Positions 34,905-46,949 of a stretch of DNA of 64,000 nt are shown piece by piece (positions within the stretch are counted from its first letter, which is position 1; each line of letters begins with the position of its first letter). The position numbers and the translations under genes are program-made. This DNA is from Dastarcus helophoroides (taxonomy: Eukaryota > Arthropoda > Insecta > Coleoptera > Bothrideridae), in the NCBI GenBank assembly GCA_028583605.1, contig CM053330.1, positions 29,338,598 to 29,402,597 of the forward strand. The letters run 5' to 3'. The notes under the pieces were generated by a model. It was not told where the DNA came from and searched no databases. It worked only from the letters and a program-made list of their open reading frames with translations.

Positions 34905-37900
34905 ATGGGGACAGTTTTCCGTACTTCTATAGTATTGTGCTTAATTGGTAATTGTTGGATTTTAGCAGCACAACTACGTAAGTCATTTTCTTTTATCAGC
35001 GGCAATTTAAAAAAAAATAAATAAATAAATAAAATAAAATGATTTCAGCTGAGTTTTTCAAAAAATGTAAAGAAGACGACGTGGCGTGTATAAAGGAATC
35101 TGTTCATAATGGATTGCGACATATGAAAAACGGTATGACTAAATTTTTTTTAGTACATACTAAGATTAAGTACAATTTTATATCTCTTTGCTGCTGGGAT
35201 GGTTTGCTTTTCCTTCTTATTGTCTTTTAGTCGGGCTATTTAATGCCAAAATGGATAAATCGAATTTGAGGAAATTGGCGCAAAACTAGATTAGATTTTG
35301 AATAGAATATTCCGAAAATTTGCTTCCGAAATTTCAAAAGGTTTTTGAGGAGATTGCACGTTAATGATCACATTTGAGTCTCGATATAGCTTAAATACTT
35401 AGTTTTTTTGCAACATAGTATTCATGTCGTTAGTATAAGTTACAAATTTGCAGTTGTTGCTACAAAGTCATAATTATCAGCTAAATTAAAGACATCAATT
35501 CAGAATTATTTTTGAATTTTTTTTAGTTTTAAACAGAATTAAATCAGAAAGGTAACTGGGGCAACATAAAATGAAATTTACCTATTTTTATATAGATAAA
35601 TTGTTAATATAAATTTGCCCATTAAGAATAAATTCAGTGAAGTTAAAAATATTTTAAGTTAATCCTTAACATAGGTATTCATTTTTTGTATTTTCTAGGA
35701 ATTCCTAATCTAAAAGTGCCTCCTATTGACCCCATGAGAGCTCCGAAGTTTAACGTATCTGCTGGGGAAAAAATCTTTAAAGCCGAGGCATATTACAAGG
35801 ATATCGATATTTACGGGCAATCCAATGGAGACTTAAAGGAAATAGTGTACGAATTTAATACCTTAAATCTATTTAAAAAAATGGGAATTTTCAAAGATCT
35901 GTAGTTCGAGATCGAAATTTTTTCCTTAAATTTATGTTATTCTTTACAAGAGATTTGATTTTTTTTTTTAATTTTTAGTTGAAAGTAGATATTAGGGTTA
36001 AAATTTGGTATCTAAATTTCTAAGCAAATATTATATTTTAACTGAAACTTCGAATTTTTTTCTTACAATTTTGACGTTACTTTCTAAAATTTTATTTTAA
36101 ACCCAAAATTTAGAAAATATTAATGAATTCTTAAAGATTCCTCTCGAAATTTTGAGTGTACCATCGAGATTTTACACAAACCATTTATTTTTTCTCATAA
36201 TTTGGTTTTTAGTTTAAAACTCCAAGAAAAATGTTTATTAAAAATGTCGAGGTTTTCCCAGATTATTCATATTATTCTTTACTGGAAAATTAAAGCTTTT
36301 TCTTAAAATTTTCCGCGAAAAGCAAGTATTTCGAGCTTAAAGTTAGGAAAAATATCTTAATTTGCAAAACATGATATTATTGTCGAATTTTCAAAGCTTT
36401 CTTTCAACATTTCGACATTACTAGTCAAAATTTTGCACAAAATGTTTACCTAATTCTCGTAATTTCAGCTATGAAAATATTTACTGAAAATTTAGTTTTT
36501 CCAAAAATCTATATTATATTTTATTAAAAATTTATAATCTTTTTTTAACATTTTGAATAAAATGTAAACATTTCTATATAAGGTTAAGTTGAAATTTAAG
36601 AAAATAAGTCCAAACTTCTAAATAAAGGATTTTTGTTATGGATCTTCTGAATTCTTCTATAATTTGAATTTACTTTTTAAAAGTTTATAAATTTGAAAAT
36701 TTAGCAAATATTCTGGAATTATTGTAAAAAGTTTGTCTTAAAATTTTAACTTTCCACCCAAATTTTACACTATGTTTAACTTTTTCTCATAATTTCGACT
36801 AAAAGTCTAAATAACGAGAAAAATGTTGATTAAAATTTCGAGTTTTTTTCAGCAATTTATATTATTCTTTCCTAGAAACTTTTATTTTTTTTGAACTTTT
36901 AAGTTAAAAATATGTCAAAGCAAAAGTTTGAGAAAATAGTCTGATTTTCTAAAACTTCAAGTTGGGAATCCGAAAGTTTTTGCAAATTTCGAATTTAATT
37001 GTAGAAATATTCAGTTTAATCTCAGAATTTAATAAGTATTGTTAAATTTACAAGGACTTGTCTCGAAATTTCAGCTCAACTATCAAATTTTTCTATTAAT
37101 TTCTTCTCTACGTAAAATTTTCTAAAAGAACTTTGTATCCTGAATTTAAATGAAAGTTTTCTCCAGAACTTACGACTTTTGTAATTTCGACTTTTTTCGC
37201 TGAATTTTTATTTTAAAGTTGAATTCTTGTCGAGTTAACTCCGATTTTAAAGTTGTAATTTTAGGTTAAAATCCAAGCTCACAAAACAAAAATCAAAATA
37301 AAAAAACGCTTTTTCTTAAATTAAAATTTTGAAGTTTTTTCTGTCGAAATTCTTTTTTTTAAACTCTTGTAGATTGTTGTCCAGATTTTAAAGCTACTAT
37401 CAAAATAATCTAAAATTCTTGGCTTTAAATCACATAATTTTGAAAAAAACTCATTTGTTAATGGTCAAGGTTAATTGTATTGGTCTGTTGGCGTATATTT
37501 AGAGCGTTGGCAATCGTTTTCTCAACAAATGTTGAAACTGTGAAAGACGAAACATGCAATAGAACCCTTAACTCTATTTATTTTTTAGATTTGACTTAAA
37601 GAAAAATGCCTTCAAACTGGTATTGGATATGCCAGTTTTTCGTTTTACAGGTTACTATGAACTTGAAGGGGAAATAATGGGTGAAAAAGTGAAATCAAGC
37701 GGAAAGAGTGATCACAGATTAAGTAAATATTACGTGTTCAATCAATAGTTGCAATTATTCCTATTTTATTTTGTTTTTTTTAGAACATCTCACTCTTTAC
37801 ACAACTTGTAAACTGGATCGATTTAAAAAAGGAGGAGATGAGTATTTAAAGCTAACGAATTGTAGACTCTATTTTGGGTCGCAACACATGAAATTGTATT

Positions 37901-38064
37901 TCGAGGGACTCCCCAAAGATCTAAATGATAAATTTTTGAAGCACCAAAAGGAATTCTTTGATGACATACAGGCGCAATATGGAGATGATTACGTGGCAGT
38001 TGTCTCTATGATCGTCAATGCATTTTTGGAAAATATACCTACGACGGAATTGTTTCTAAAGTAG
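34905..38064 (+). CDS. Takeout/JHBP-like gene 3 (complete)
   Basis: Five exons: 34905-34977, 35049-35132, 35699-35846, 37589-37722 and 37784-38064, total 720 nt, 239 residues. The signal peptide starts MGTVFRTSIVLCLIGNCW. The cysteine pair is in FFKKCKEDDVACIKES. Exon 3 has IPNLKVPPIDPMRAPKFNVS. Exon 4 has ELEGEIMGEKVKSSGKSDH, where genes 2 and 4 have a cysteine (GRCDH, GKCDH) and this gene has serine. Exon 5 ends NIPTTELFLK. AATAAA lies at 38097-38102. This is the only plus-strand member of the cluster and pairs tail-to-tail with gene 4. Its introns also resemble those of gene 4 (intron 3: 1742 against 1716 nt). Secreted small-molecule carrier by family; ligand unknown. Confidence 0.93.
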
Positions 38065-38102
38065 ATCTATGCATAAAATATTTTTTAAACAGTATTAATA
38101 AA

Positions 38103-39119
38103 TTCATTCTGAAATCTCCTTGTTTACATTCTAAAATAAGTTTCATTGTTGATATATTAAAAAAATATGTGAAACAAATTTAAAAAATTGATATTCGTAA
38201 ACCTGAAAATTTAATAAAAAGGTTTAAAAATAACATAAACCGCAATATTCTTGAAGTTTCAATTATATGTATTAGATTTTACAAAAAAAAATTGAGTGTG
38301 TAGACTTTGGACCATCAGAAAAAAGTCTAAATATTTAAACACATCGGGTTTTAAAAAAGGTTTAATTTTGACCTAAATATTTGTGGGAAAAAGCCGAAGA
38401 AAAGTCTCAATTTTGAAAACAAGATCAATATTTCTAAAAACGCCATTTGCAACTTTTATTTGTGGTCAAACATTTCGAAAGAAATAATAGATAAAGCTGT
38501 CAATCCAAAATTATGAGACAAAATCCGGGGCACAAAAATAATCCCTTAAATCGAGTAGGGACCACCCTTTGAGAATGACCACCCTTTTGTAATGTCCTAC
38601 ATTAACTGGTTACCTGACCGCCAAATATTTCTTAGTGAGGTTTTAATTAACTATCTATATGGAAGTGTGTTCTTAAAGTTTTAATTATTCTTTTGGCAAT
38701 TATAATTCCATATTTCAAATCTTTGGCCTTTTGAAGCAGACGGCTCCGATGTTTAAAAGTTTTTCTTTGGGCTCAGGGCGAGTTATTATTATTTATTTTT
38801 TTTTTGGAAGTCGTGTATCCAGAGAATCAATTCACGAATTTTTTAAAATAAAAATCGTCATTAATGTGAAATAAAAGTCTGTTTTTTGGGTCAAATCTCT
38901 GGAGGAGAAATGGCATCTTCTGATGCATACGTGTCTGTGAGTTGGACGGGCCCCAATCGATGCAGGGGATTAACTAACCCATCGACGGTCTAAAAGGTCC
39001 GCGGTACGCAATCAATGAGCGCCCAAAAAATTAAACTTTTTAAAAATAATCCCATAATTTAAGTTATATTCTGTAAGCTAATATTTAATAACATCTATAA
39101 ATATCCACGCTCCGCTATA
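38103..39119. other. Intergenic, no gene seen
   Basis: AT-rich to about 38520, then a mixed region. 38890-39010 is GC-richer (GACGGGCCCCAATCGATGCA) and may be part of the following LINE or of another TE. No protein similarity recognised. Confidence 0.4.
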
Positions 39120-39426
39120 TTAATAAGCGGAAAAATTTCATTTGTTCGTTTCCCAGAGTTCATTACCAGGGACTTAGTGCAGGATATATCGTGGTGCCCT
39201 CTGTAAGAGGTATACAGGAGGTAGTTATTGCCTCAGCATACCTCCCGAGAGACGAAATAGAAACACCACCAGAGGACGTCAAAGTCTCATTAGCTACTGC
39301 AAAATGAGGAACAAACAACCCATACTTGGATGTAATGGCAACTCCCACCATATTTTATGCGGCAGAACAAACGCCAACAAAAGAGATGAGTACCTTGTTG
39401 AATATTTGTTCACTAGCGGTATATAC

Positions 39427-39702
39427 TGTTAGAAATATAAAAGAAAATACACGCGTACTGATATCAAATTATATTTCGCTTCAATAACTAATGAAATATC
39501 GCCAAATAACATATGAGCGGCGTGTTATCCGAGAGCCTCGAATTGAATGACAACATCAACTTTTTAATCTGCTTGCAAAAAAGGTTCCAAAAGTACGCTT
39601 CAGCGATAACGTTGTTGTCCTCTTCAATTCAGGCGACCGGCGGCGGCTCTAGCAACACAAACATCCGATAACGAAACCATTATAATCGGCTCTTTTCTAA
39701 CA
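39427..39702 (-). repeat. 3' LTR of the Ty3-type element
   Basis: 276 bp, TG...CA ends; left flank ends GGTATATAC. One mismatch to the other LTR. Confidence 0.92.
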
Positions 39703-39802
39703 CGGCCATACTGACAACGGCGACGATCTCGGCGACGCATGTCTCTCGAGTTGATTCTGTAAACAAAAATTTGGCCCAACAAATTGACCATAAGGTCTTC
39801 TC

Positions 39803-40623
39803 CATGGTGGAGTCCTCAGCCATCCACCTGGCTCTACCACTATCGGGACAGAGAACAAATAAACAAACAATTGCATAAAAAAAAACATCGTGGAGACCGC
39901 AGCCATCCACTTGGCTCTACCACTATCGGGACAGAGACCAAATAAACAAACAATTGTACAAAAAAAAAAACATCGTGGAGACCGCAGCCATCCACTTGGC
40001 TCTACCACTATCGGGCAGAGACCAAACAAACAAACAAACAATTGTACAAAAAAAAAACATCGTGGAGACCGCAGCCATCCACTTGGCTCTACCACTATCG
40101 GGACAGAGACCAAATAAACAAACAATTGTACAAAAAAAAACATCGTGGAGACCGCAGCCATCCACTTGGCTCTACCACTATCGGGACAGAGACCAAATAA
40201 ATAAACAATTGTATAAAAAAAAACATCGTGGAGACCTCAGCCATCCACTTGGCTCTACCACTATCGGGACAGAGACCAAATAAATAAATAATTGCATAAA
40301 AAAAAAACATCGTGGAGACCGCAGCCATCCACTTGGCTCTACCACTATCGGGACAGAGACCAAATAAACAAACAATTGTATAAAAAAAAACATCGTGGAG
40401 ACCGCAGCCATCCACTTGGCTCTACCACTATCGGGACAGAGACCAAATAAATAAATAATTGCATAAAAAAAAACATCGTGGAGACCGCAGCCATCCACTT
40501 GGCTCTACCACTATCGGGACAGAGACCAAATAAACAAACAATTGTATAAAAAAAACATCGTGGAGACCGCAGCCATCCACTTGGCTCTACCACTATCGGG
40601 ACAGAGACCAAATAAACAAACAA
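39803..40623. repeat. 83-bp tandem array, 10 units
   Basis: Ten units of 82-87 bp. Each reads CATCGTGGAGACCGCAGCCA, then TCCACTTGGCTCTACCACTA, then TCGGGACAGAGACCAAATAA and an A-run. Later units begin at 39886, 39971, 40058, 40141, 40224, 40308, 40391, 40474 and 40556; the first is divergent. Variation is mostly in the CAAACAAACAATTGTA-type linker and A-run length. The array sits inside the LTR element between integrase and 3' LTR. Open frames across it on both strands are by-products of a unit length close to a multiple of three plus few stops. Confidence 0.93.
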
Positions 40624-40810
40624 AGATTTTCATCATTGTAACTCACCTAATACATTCTGAGTTACATCATCGTCCTCTTCCAGAAACTCTAAAATATTCT
40701 TCATATCACAAGTTAGTGGCCACTGTGACGGCCTTAACTGCTCCTTAGCGGCTTTGGTGACTACATTTGTTCCAACCTTTTTAATCTCATAACGGCTTTG
40801 CGCCAAACAT

Positions 40811-41650
40811 TTAACAATTTCGTAAGGGTCCTAAGAACTCATAATCGCTCTTGCTTATGTGCATTTGGGAATCTCGGTGCATCAGCACAAAGTCACCAAC
40901 AGAGTAACTGACAGTATCCCTTCGCTTCCGATTAACGCCTTCTAGACTAGGCGCTGATGATAACCTCTCAGCTACACGCTGCCTGTCTAATTTTCTGCTG
41001 CGTACTGGATTCATATTCAAACTAACTGTCTTCAATAGAGCTTGAATTAAAGGCGTCGAGCTCTTGATTCCTAACAAAAGTTGCAAGGTGTAGCTTGTGT
41101 AAATTTTTGTATTGTCGTATTCAGAACTAACTGAATCTTCCATAGTCCACTTGGCCATTCTGACTAAACTCTTGTCTCGATTCTCAAAAGATTTCTTATT
41201 GTTCTCATGTATCTCTCAACCTAGCCATTACCACGGTGTATATCCGGCGTGACGAAATGATACTCAATTTTCCACTCACTCAAATATTTCAGAAATGTCG
41301 TGTTCTTGAAAGATGTCCCAGCATCCATAATTATTCTTTTTGGTGTACCAAACAAGGCTAATACATTTTGAAGCTTCTCACGAGTCTCGGAAGTTGTGAC
41401 CGACTTCATGGGCAAAAGAATGCAATATTTGGTAAATGCATCTACTATTACCAGTATGTGCTCGTGACCATCAGATGAAAGAGGAAGGGGCCCTAGACAA
41501 TCCATATGCAATGTATCGAAGGGATCAATGGATTTTTCTATGAGATTTATAAATCCTTGTAAGGGGACATGTCCTTGTTTTCTTTACTGCACACACCACA
41601 CAATGTTTGTTGTAGCGTTTTACAAAATTTCTCATACGAGGGAATCAGAA
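40811..41650 (-). pseudogene. Integrase of the Ty3-type element
   Basis: Minus strand. The N-terminal zinc finger lies at about 41600-41720 (an HX4H pair, then HCVVC). The catalytic core at 41221-41511 has HMDCLGPLPL and IIMDAGTSF (two of the DDE acidic residues). The glutamate region follows after an in-frame stop near 41220 (VERYMR). The C-terminal part at 40811-41158 has VNRKRRDTVSYSVGDFVLMH. Stops near 41520 and 41220, and frame changes, inactivate it. Confidence 0.8.
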
Positions 41651-41678
41651 GTGTTCGGCTATTGATTCACAAGTTTTC

Positions 41679-42690
41679 TCAATTCCTACATGACATTGCT
41701 CGTAGTGGAAAATCCTCAAAGTTTCCCAAACGACTCTGTCTTGGAACGTACCATTGTAAATTTTCAGTTCCGTCATCTGCGCAGGTGTCGACAAGTCCCC
41801 AAAATTGATGTCCATCTATGCAAATCTTAGCGGCTCCAAATGGCCTTAATGCAGAGCAAAAACTGATGCTGCGTTTGTCAATCGCAGCTTTGGCAAGACA
41901 GTTCGAAATATTATGGCCTGGTTCAGCACAGAACGAGCATACATCACCTTGCCCTTGCGAGGTGACAGCAGATGACAATTGCCGAGAGGATGACTCACCC
42001 AATTGGTTGCTTCCCGATAACAACGGAGCATCTGGAAGAAATTTGGATCCCTTCACTCGACAGCCTGCTCTGACATGCCCTAATTTACCACACTGAAAAC
42101 ATTGCTGATTCGATTTTCCCGGACTGTTTAATTGTCTCTCGCCGGCGAAAAACTTTCGTTTACGAATCCAAAAATCATCTATTTTATTAGGCATATCTTG
42201 AATACTCTTAAATAATGGTTTTACAAACGATGACAAAAACAAAATAAGTTCAGAAACGCTTTGGACAATTGGCGTTCGTCGCGGCATTACGAACATTAAG
42301 CTCAGAAATACCATGCACAATGAGTTCGACTAAATCGCTTTCTGACCACTTCGCCCATAAACTTTTTAACTTGGTTAGTTTTTCATGAACGGAAGTTTCA
42401 AACGTGTTTACGCGCGAACTATTAAATCTTGCTGCGTCATCAAACAAACGGCCTACATTTCTTTTAGCAGGAAATAATTCGAGAAAGTCTTTGCAAAAAG
42501 TGGCCCAGTCCCGAATTTGTGGATCCCATTGTTCGAACCATCTTTTTGCATCACCATTTGGCGGATTTGTTCACTTCGGGCCAGAAAAATGGTAAGTCGA
42601 CGTTTTCATTGGAACGCTGAGATTGCAAAGCTTTCACTAATTCACTTATAAGCACTTGAGTCGGGTCACTCAGATTCTCGGATGATGCCA
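41679..42690 (-). pseudogene. Gag and protease stub of the Ty3-type element
   Basis: Minus strand. Gag begins near 42690 (MASSENLSDPTQVLISELVK) and continues at 42250-42447 (KSLWAKWSESDLVELIVHG) and 41679-42320. Two zinc knuckles are clear: CFQCGKLGHVRAGC and CSFCAEPGHNISNC. A protease-like ICIDGHQFWGLVDTCADDGT follows, where retropepsins have DTGA/DSGA and this copy has DTCA. After this the sequence passes straight to the integrase finger. At least two frame changes (near 42560 and 42300). Confidence 0.78.
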
Positions 42691-42801
42691 TGGTTAAAAC
42701 GTAATCCAAATTCATATTGTTTATTAAATCGACACAAAATAATGCCCTGCACAATGGGCAATAGTCCACAAATGCGGCGTCAGTACGATCCCGACTTCTA
42801 A

Positions 42802-43077
42802 TGTTAGAAATATAAAAGAAAATACACGCGTACTGATATCAAATTATATTTCGCTTCAATAACTAATGAAATAGCGCCAAATAACATATGAGCGGCGTGT
42901 TATCCGAGAGCCTCGAATTGAATGACAACATCAACTTTTTAATCTGCTTGCAAAAAAGGTTCCAAAAGTACGCTTCAGCGATAACGTTGTTGTCCTCTTC
43001 AATTCAGGCGACCGGCGGCGGCTCTAGCAACACAAACATCCGATAACGAAACCATTATAATCGGCTCTTTTCTAACA
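42802..43077 (-). repeat. 5' LTR of the Ty3-type element
   Basis: 276 bp; the 4 bases after it (ATAC) repeat the 4 bases before the other LTR. Confidence 0.92.
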
Positions 43078-44875
43078 ATACATTATTAACACTAGTAATA
43101 CTCCCACCTTTGCCAACATCGTCGGTCAAGACGTACTAGACCTAACACTCGCGAGCACGACAACCATATAAAGAACTGGCATGTTTCAGATGAAACCTCA
43201 AGGTCAGACTATAGAGACATCTGGTTCGATATGGAGGCTGAAATAAATGCCTTCAGTAAATACAGAAACCCCAAATTAACCGATTGCGATCTATAAAAAC
43301 CCCAACTTAAATCGGAAATTAATGATCAGAACTACTCAATTGAAACGTTTGATGATTTAGAATTTTATGCTAACGAAGTGAGAGCTCTCATAATAAACAG
43401 TTTTGAGCACAGCTATCTAGTAAAACGAAGGATTGTTAATAAATCAACACCCTGGTGAACAGCAAATTAAGACCTGAAACGAGAAAACTGTTCAATAAGA
43501 CTAAAAGCACTAAAAACTGGGGCGAATACAAAAAATCCTTAAGAGAATACAACAAAGAGCTTAGAAGATCTAAAAGGAAATCTTGGAGGAGCTTTTGTGA
43601 GGGGATTAAGAATGTGCCCCAGTAAATGTGACTCCACAAAATCCCATTCAAAGGTCACTCGAACAGAATAGGACTTCTCCAACACCAAGACGGAAGTTAC
43701 ACAAGAACCGCCTGGAAAGTGTAAGGCTGCTTATGCAAACTCACTATCCGGGATGTACAGAAATTGAAAATACCCACGACAGTGCTGCGATTGTTGTAGG
43801 TCATTTACGCCCCTACAATCGAGTAAAAAGCCTGACGGGGAAAATATTTACAAAAAACAAGATAATATGGGCGGTGAATTCCTTTGAGCCCTATAAATAA
43901 CCAGGAGAAGATAAAATCTTTTCAACCCTACTACAGCACGACATAATGGAACTTATAAATCCACTACCTACAATCTTCAAAGCTAGTTACACGTTAAGCA
44001 ACATTTCAGTAAGCTGGAGAGACGTAAATGTGGTCCATATACCAAAGGCAGGCAAACGACGGTCTGCGCAGCCTAAATCATATAAACCCATTAGTTTAAC
44101 GTCATTTCTCCTTAGAACAATGGAGAAAATTATGAGCCAACACATTAGAAGCGAAGTATTGTCAAAGAATTCGCTTCATGAAAATCAATTTGTGTATCAA
44201 GAAGGCACATCCACAAAGACAGCTTTATACAATCTTGTCAAAAAGACAGAAAGTGCATACCCAAACAAAGAAATATCTCTTTGTGGATTTATAGACATAG
44301 AAAGTGCTTTTGATAACACCCCATATGGATACATAAAGGTGACAGCTATCAAAAAGGATTCTAAGAAACCTGCTATCGACTGGATCGTCTCCATGTTAGA
44401 TGGTAGGAGAATCAAAGCAACCTTAGGCAGTGGTTCAGTCACAGTAAGTGCAGCAAGGGGTTGTCCCCAAGGAGATGTTTTATTTCCACTGCTGTGGTTC
44501 ATCGTGGTTGATGACCTCCTAAATATACTGCATTACTCAGGCTTTAAAGCAGTAGGTTAGACAGATGATATTACTGTCATTATCAGGGGCAAAAACGATA
44601 AAATCCTGTCGGATTTAATGCAAAAAACCCGTGAACACCATTAATCAACTGGTTTTCAAAACAAGGGTTAGTGAAAATCCAAATAAAATAATATAATTCC
44701 TTTCACGAAGAGAAGGAAGCTAAATCTAACAGCTCGCACCATGAAAGAAGTTCAAATTAACTTCTCAAGTGAGACTAAATATCTAGACCAGCTTCCTGGA
44801 CTCTCTTTGCCTGAATAATAAAGAGACGGAGATGGACGTGCCGCATATTATTAGTTAAAACCTAGTCCAAAATAC

Positions 44876-45456
44876 TATTCTCATTTTAACAATAACTTAT
44901 ACTTCTTTATATGGTTTGAAATAAATAATAAAAAAACATAATTCAAAAAATACTTAAGTACTATTCTTGCATAACACACAGATGAAACTTAACAACAACG
45001 TAAACAAACGTAAATAAAAAACAAATACAAAGAAAACATTTAATAAAAATATAATATTAATATGTCAAAGTGATCTTTGGCATTGCATATTATTAACCAG
45101 TGCTTCATAATTAGGAGAGTATGACGATAATACTGTTAGCAAACAATCATAAAGATGCTCATCGATGAGTCGAGATCTACATCTTGATTTTATTAAGTTC
45201 ATGTTTGAAAACAATGATTCGCATAAATATGTCGAACCGAAAAATGATTCAATTTTATATAATATCGCAAACATACGAACGTATTTCATAAACCTAGGCA
45301 CTTTAAAAATTTTAAACTCTAATAAATAAATAAAAATAATTCACATTTTTAATTAATGTTTATGAAAAAATTCTGTCTCTGTCGAATAGGGGCGGGCACA
45401 TACGAATCGTTCCGCGGGCGCCATGGTGCCCGCGGGCACGAGGTTGGGAACCCCTG
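44876..45456 (-). mobile_element. hAT transposon fragment (transposase C-terminus)
   Basis: Minus-strand frame 45065-45301 contains GSTYLCESLFSNMNLIKSRC and RSRLIDEHLYDCLL, the hAT dimerisation region as in ZBED/SCAND3-like transposases. The right end, read inward on the minus strand, starts CAGGGGTTCCCAACCTCGTG, a typical hAT terminus. ATCTAGAC occurs at 44781-44788 and 45457-45464, as an 8-bp hAT target duplication would. However, the left copy is followed by about 85 nt that still resemble the host LINE, so the left end is unclear. The N-terminal two thirds of the transposase are missing. Confidence 0.7.
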
Positions 45457-46949
45457 ATCTAGACCAAAAGCTCACCTGGAGTCCTCATTTGACTCGAATA
45501 ATAAAGCAAGCCACGACAAATTTCTGGACGTGCCGCAGATTATTTAGCAAAACCTGAGGTCTGAAACCAAAAATTATTTATTGGTCATATAGGATAATAA
45601 TTACACCCCTGATCACATACGCTTCTTTAGTGTGGTGGCCAGAAATAACTTAAAAGACAGCATAAAACCAAAATAACATACTTTAAAGGTACGTATGTCT
45701 AGGCATAACAGGCACAATGAACACCTCCCCAACAGCAGCAATGGAGGGAATGCTAGGTCTAACTTCTCTTCACCTTTTAGTGAAGAGGGAGGCAATCAAA
45801 GGAACCTCAAGATTACTGCAATTAAAACAATTTAAAGAAGGGGACTTCGCCGGTCACATGGGAATCCTCAAGGAATGTAACCCTGTGGTTTTATCAAAAT
45901 CGGTTGATTATATGCAACCCAGGTACGAATTGGATCATTCCTTTGAAGTGGACTTAGATAGCCACGTTGACGCTCAATCAGTACCTGAAAAAAAACACAA
46001 GTTATCCATCTGGTGTACAGATGGATCAAAGGCAGCACATGGAACTGAAGTGGAAATTTATGGCCCTAGCTGTAAGTTCTCTAAAGCCTTAGGAAACGAC
46101 CCAACTGTCTTTCAAACCGAAATACATGCAATAGAACTGAACTCTGCGCCTACGAGTGTCTTCGAAGAAACCTGAAAGGAGCAAAGATCTACATTAACTC
46201 TGACAGCCAAGCGGCAATAAAGGTTCTTAGCAGCTGCATTGTCAAATCCAAACTAGTTTGGGATTATCAATCAAGACAACTGGCTAAACACAAAGGATTA
46301 ACCCTAACTGGGTGCCAGGGCACAAAGGAATACAAGGGAATGAAGCTGCGGACCAACTCGCTAGAGAAAAATCTGCAACGTCATTTCTTGGACCTGAACC
46401 GGCTTTTAATTTTTCTAAAAGTCAAATCAACAATGGGGGTCAAGAAATCGGTAGCAATAATTTCTCACTGGAGATCATATCCAGGAATACGACAGGCTAA
46501 AAGATTCATATCTGGAACGCTTCAAAAGACAAAGGTCGACTTAGAACTCATCAAATCCGAATTGAGGATACTAACCGGTAACCGGCCTCTTAACAGGATA
46601 TTGCCACATCAAGAAAATGGGTCAAGCTGAAAGAGACCTATGTCGTTTTTGAGCAGAAGCTGCGGAGACTGCAGAACATGTGCTATGCAAGTGCGAGCTC
46701 TTGCACGTAAAAGGCACGCCTAACTCGGATGGGCGTCCTTAGACCCCTCAGATGTGGAAAAACTTATCCCTAGGTCCATAATAAACTTCTACAAGAGTTT
46801 GAACCTGGGAACTAAATATATCGGGGTATGCACAAAAGATCTCCTTAGGTCGAGGTGCGGAGTGGACGCTCGACCCATATATAATCTAATCCCAGTTATA
46901 TTAAATAAAAATATTTTCGAAGTTTCGAAATCACACTTTCAATTTTAGA

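Larger units (their letters stand above)
39427..43077 (-). mobile_element. Ty3-type LTR element lacking reverse transcriptase
   Basis: Two 276-bp LTRs (39427-39702; 42802-43077) differ at one position (GAAATATCG against GAAATAGCG). Both start TGTTAGAAATA and end TTTCTAACA. The target duplication ATAC flanks the element (39423-39426; 43078-43081). Minus-strand order: gag with two zinc knuckles, a short protease stretch, then directly the integrase, then an 83-bp tandem array. RT and RNase H are missing. Near-identical LTRs indicate recent insertion even though the coding parts are broken, so it was probably mobilised by enzymes from another copy. No clear tRNA-complementary primer site or polypurine tract is visible next to the LTRs. 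Confidence 0.85.
39120..46925 (+). mobile_element. I-type LINE with RNase H, split by two insertions
   Basis: Pieces: 39120-39426, 43078 to about 44875, and 45457-46925. Endonuclease: near 39330 (NSHHILCGRTNANKRDEYL in part) and near 43085 (TPTFANIVGQDVLDLTLAS). RT: 43946-44560 (KSYKPISLTSFLLRTMEK, GFIDIESAFDNTPYG, RGCPQGDVLFPLLW), then near 44570 TDDITVII. RNase H: 45990-46400 (IWCTDGSKAAHGTE, INSDSQAAIKVL, VPGHKGIQGNEAADQLA). A C-terminal Cys/His motif near 46640 has a TGA in place of one cysteine. Frame changes and stops are frequent. Presence of RNase H points to the I superclade; finer placement is uncertain. Confidence 0.8.

Noticed and set aside
39697..40623. Overlapping open frames on both strands with repeats of WLRSPRCFFF or HLALPLSGQRP
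   Set aside because: They are translations of the 83-bp tandem array in several frames; no start context, no domain and equal openness on both strands.
39797..40623. The 83-bp array as a CRISPR array
   Set aside because: Units are contiguous near-identical repeats without unique spacers, in a eukaryotic retroelement.
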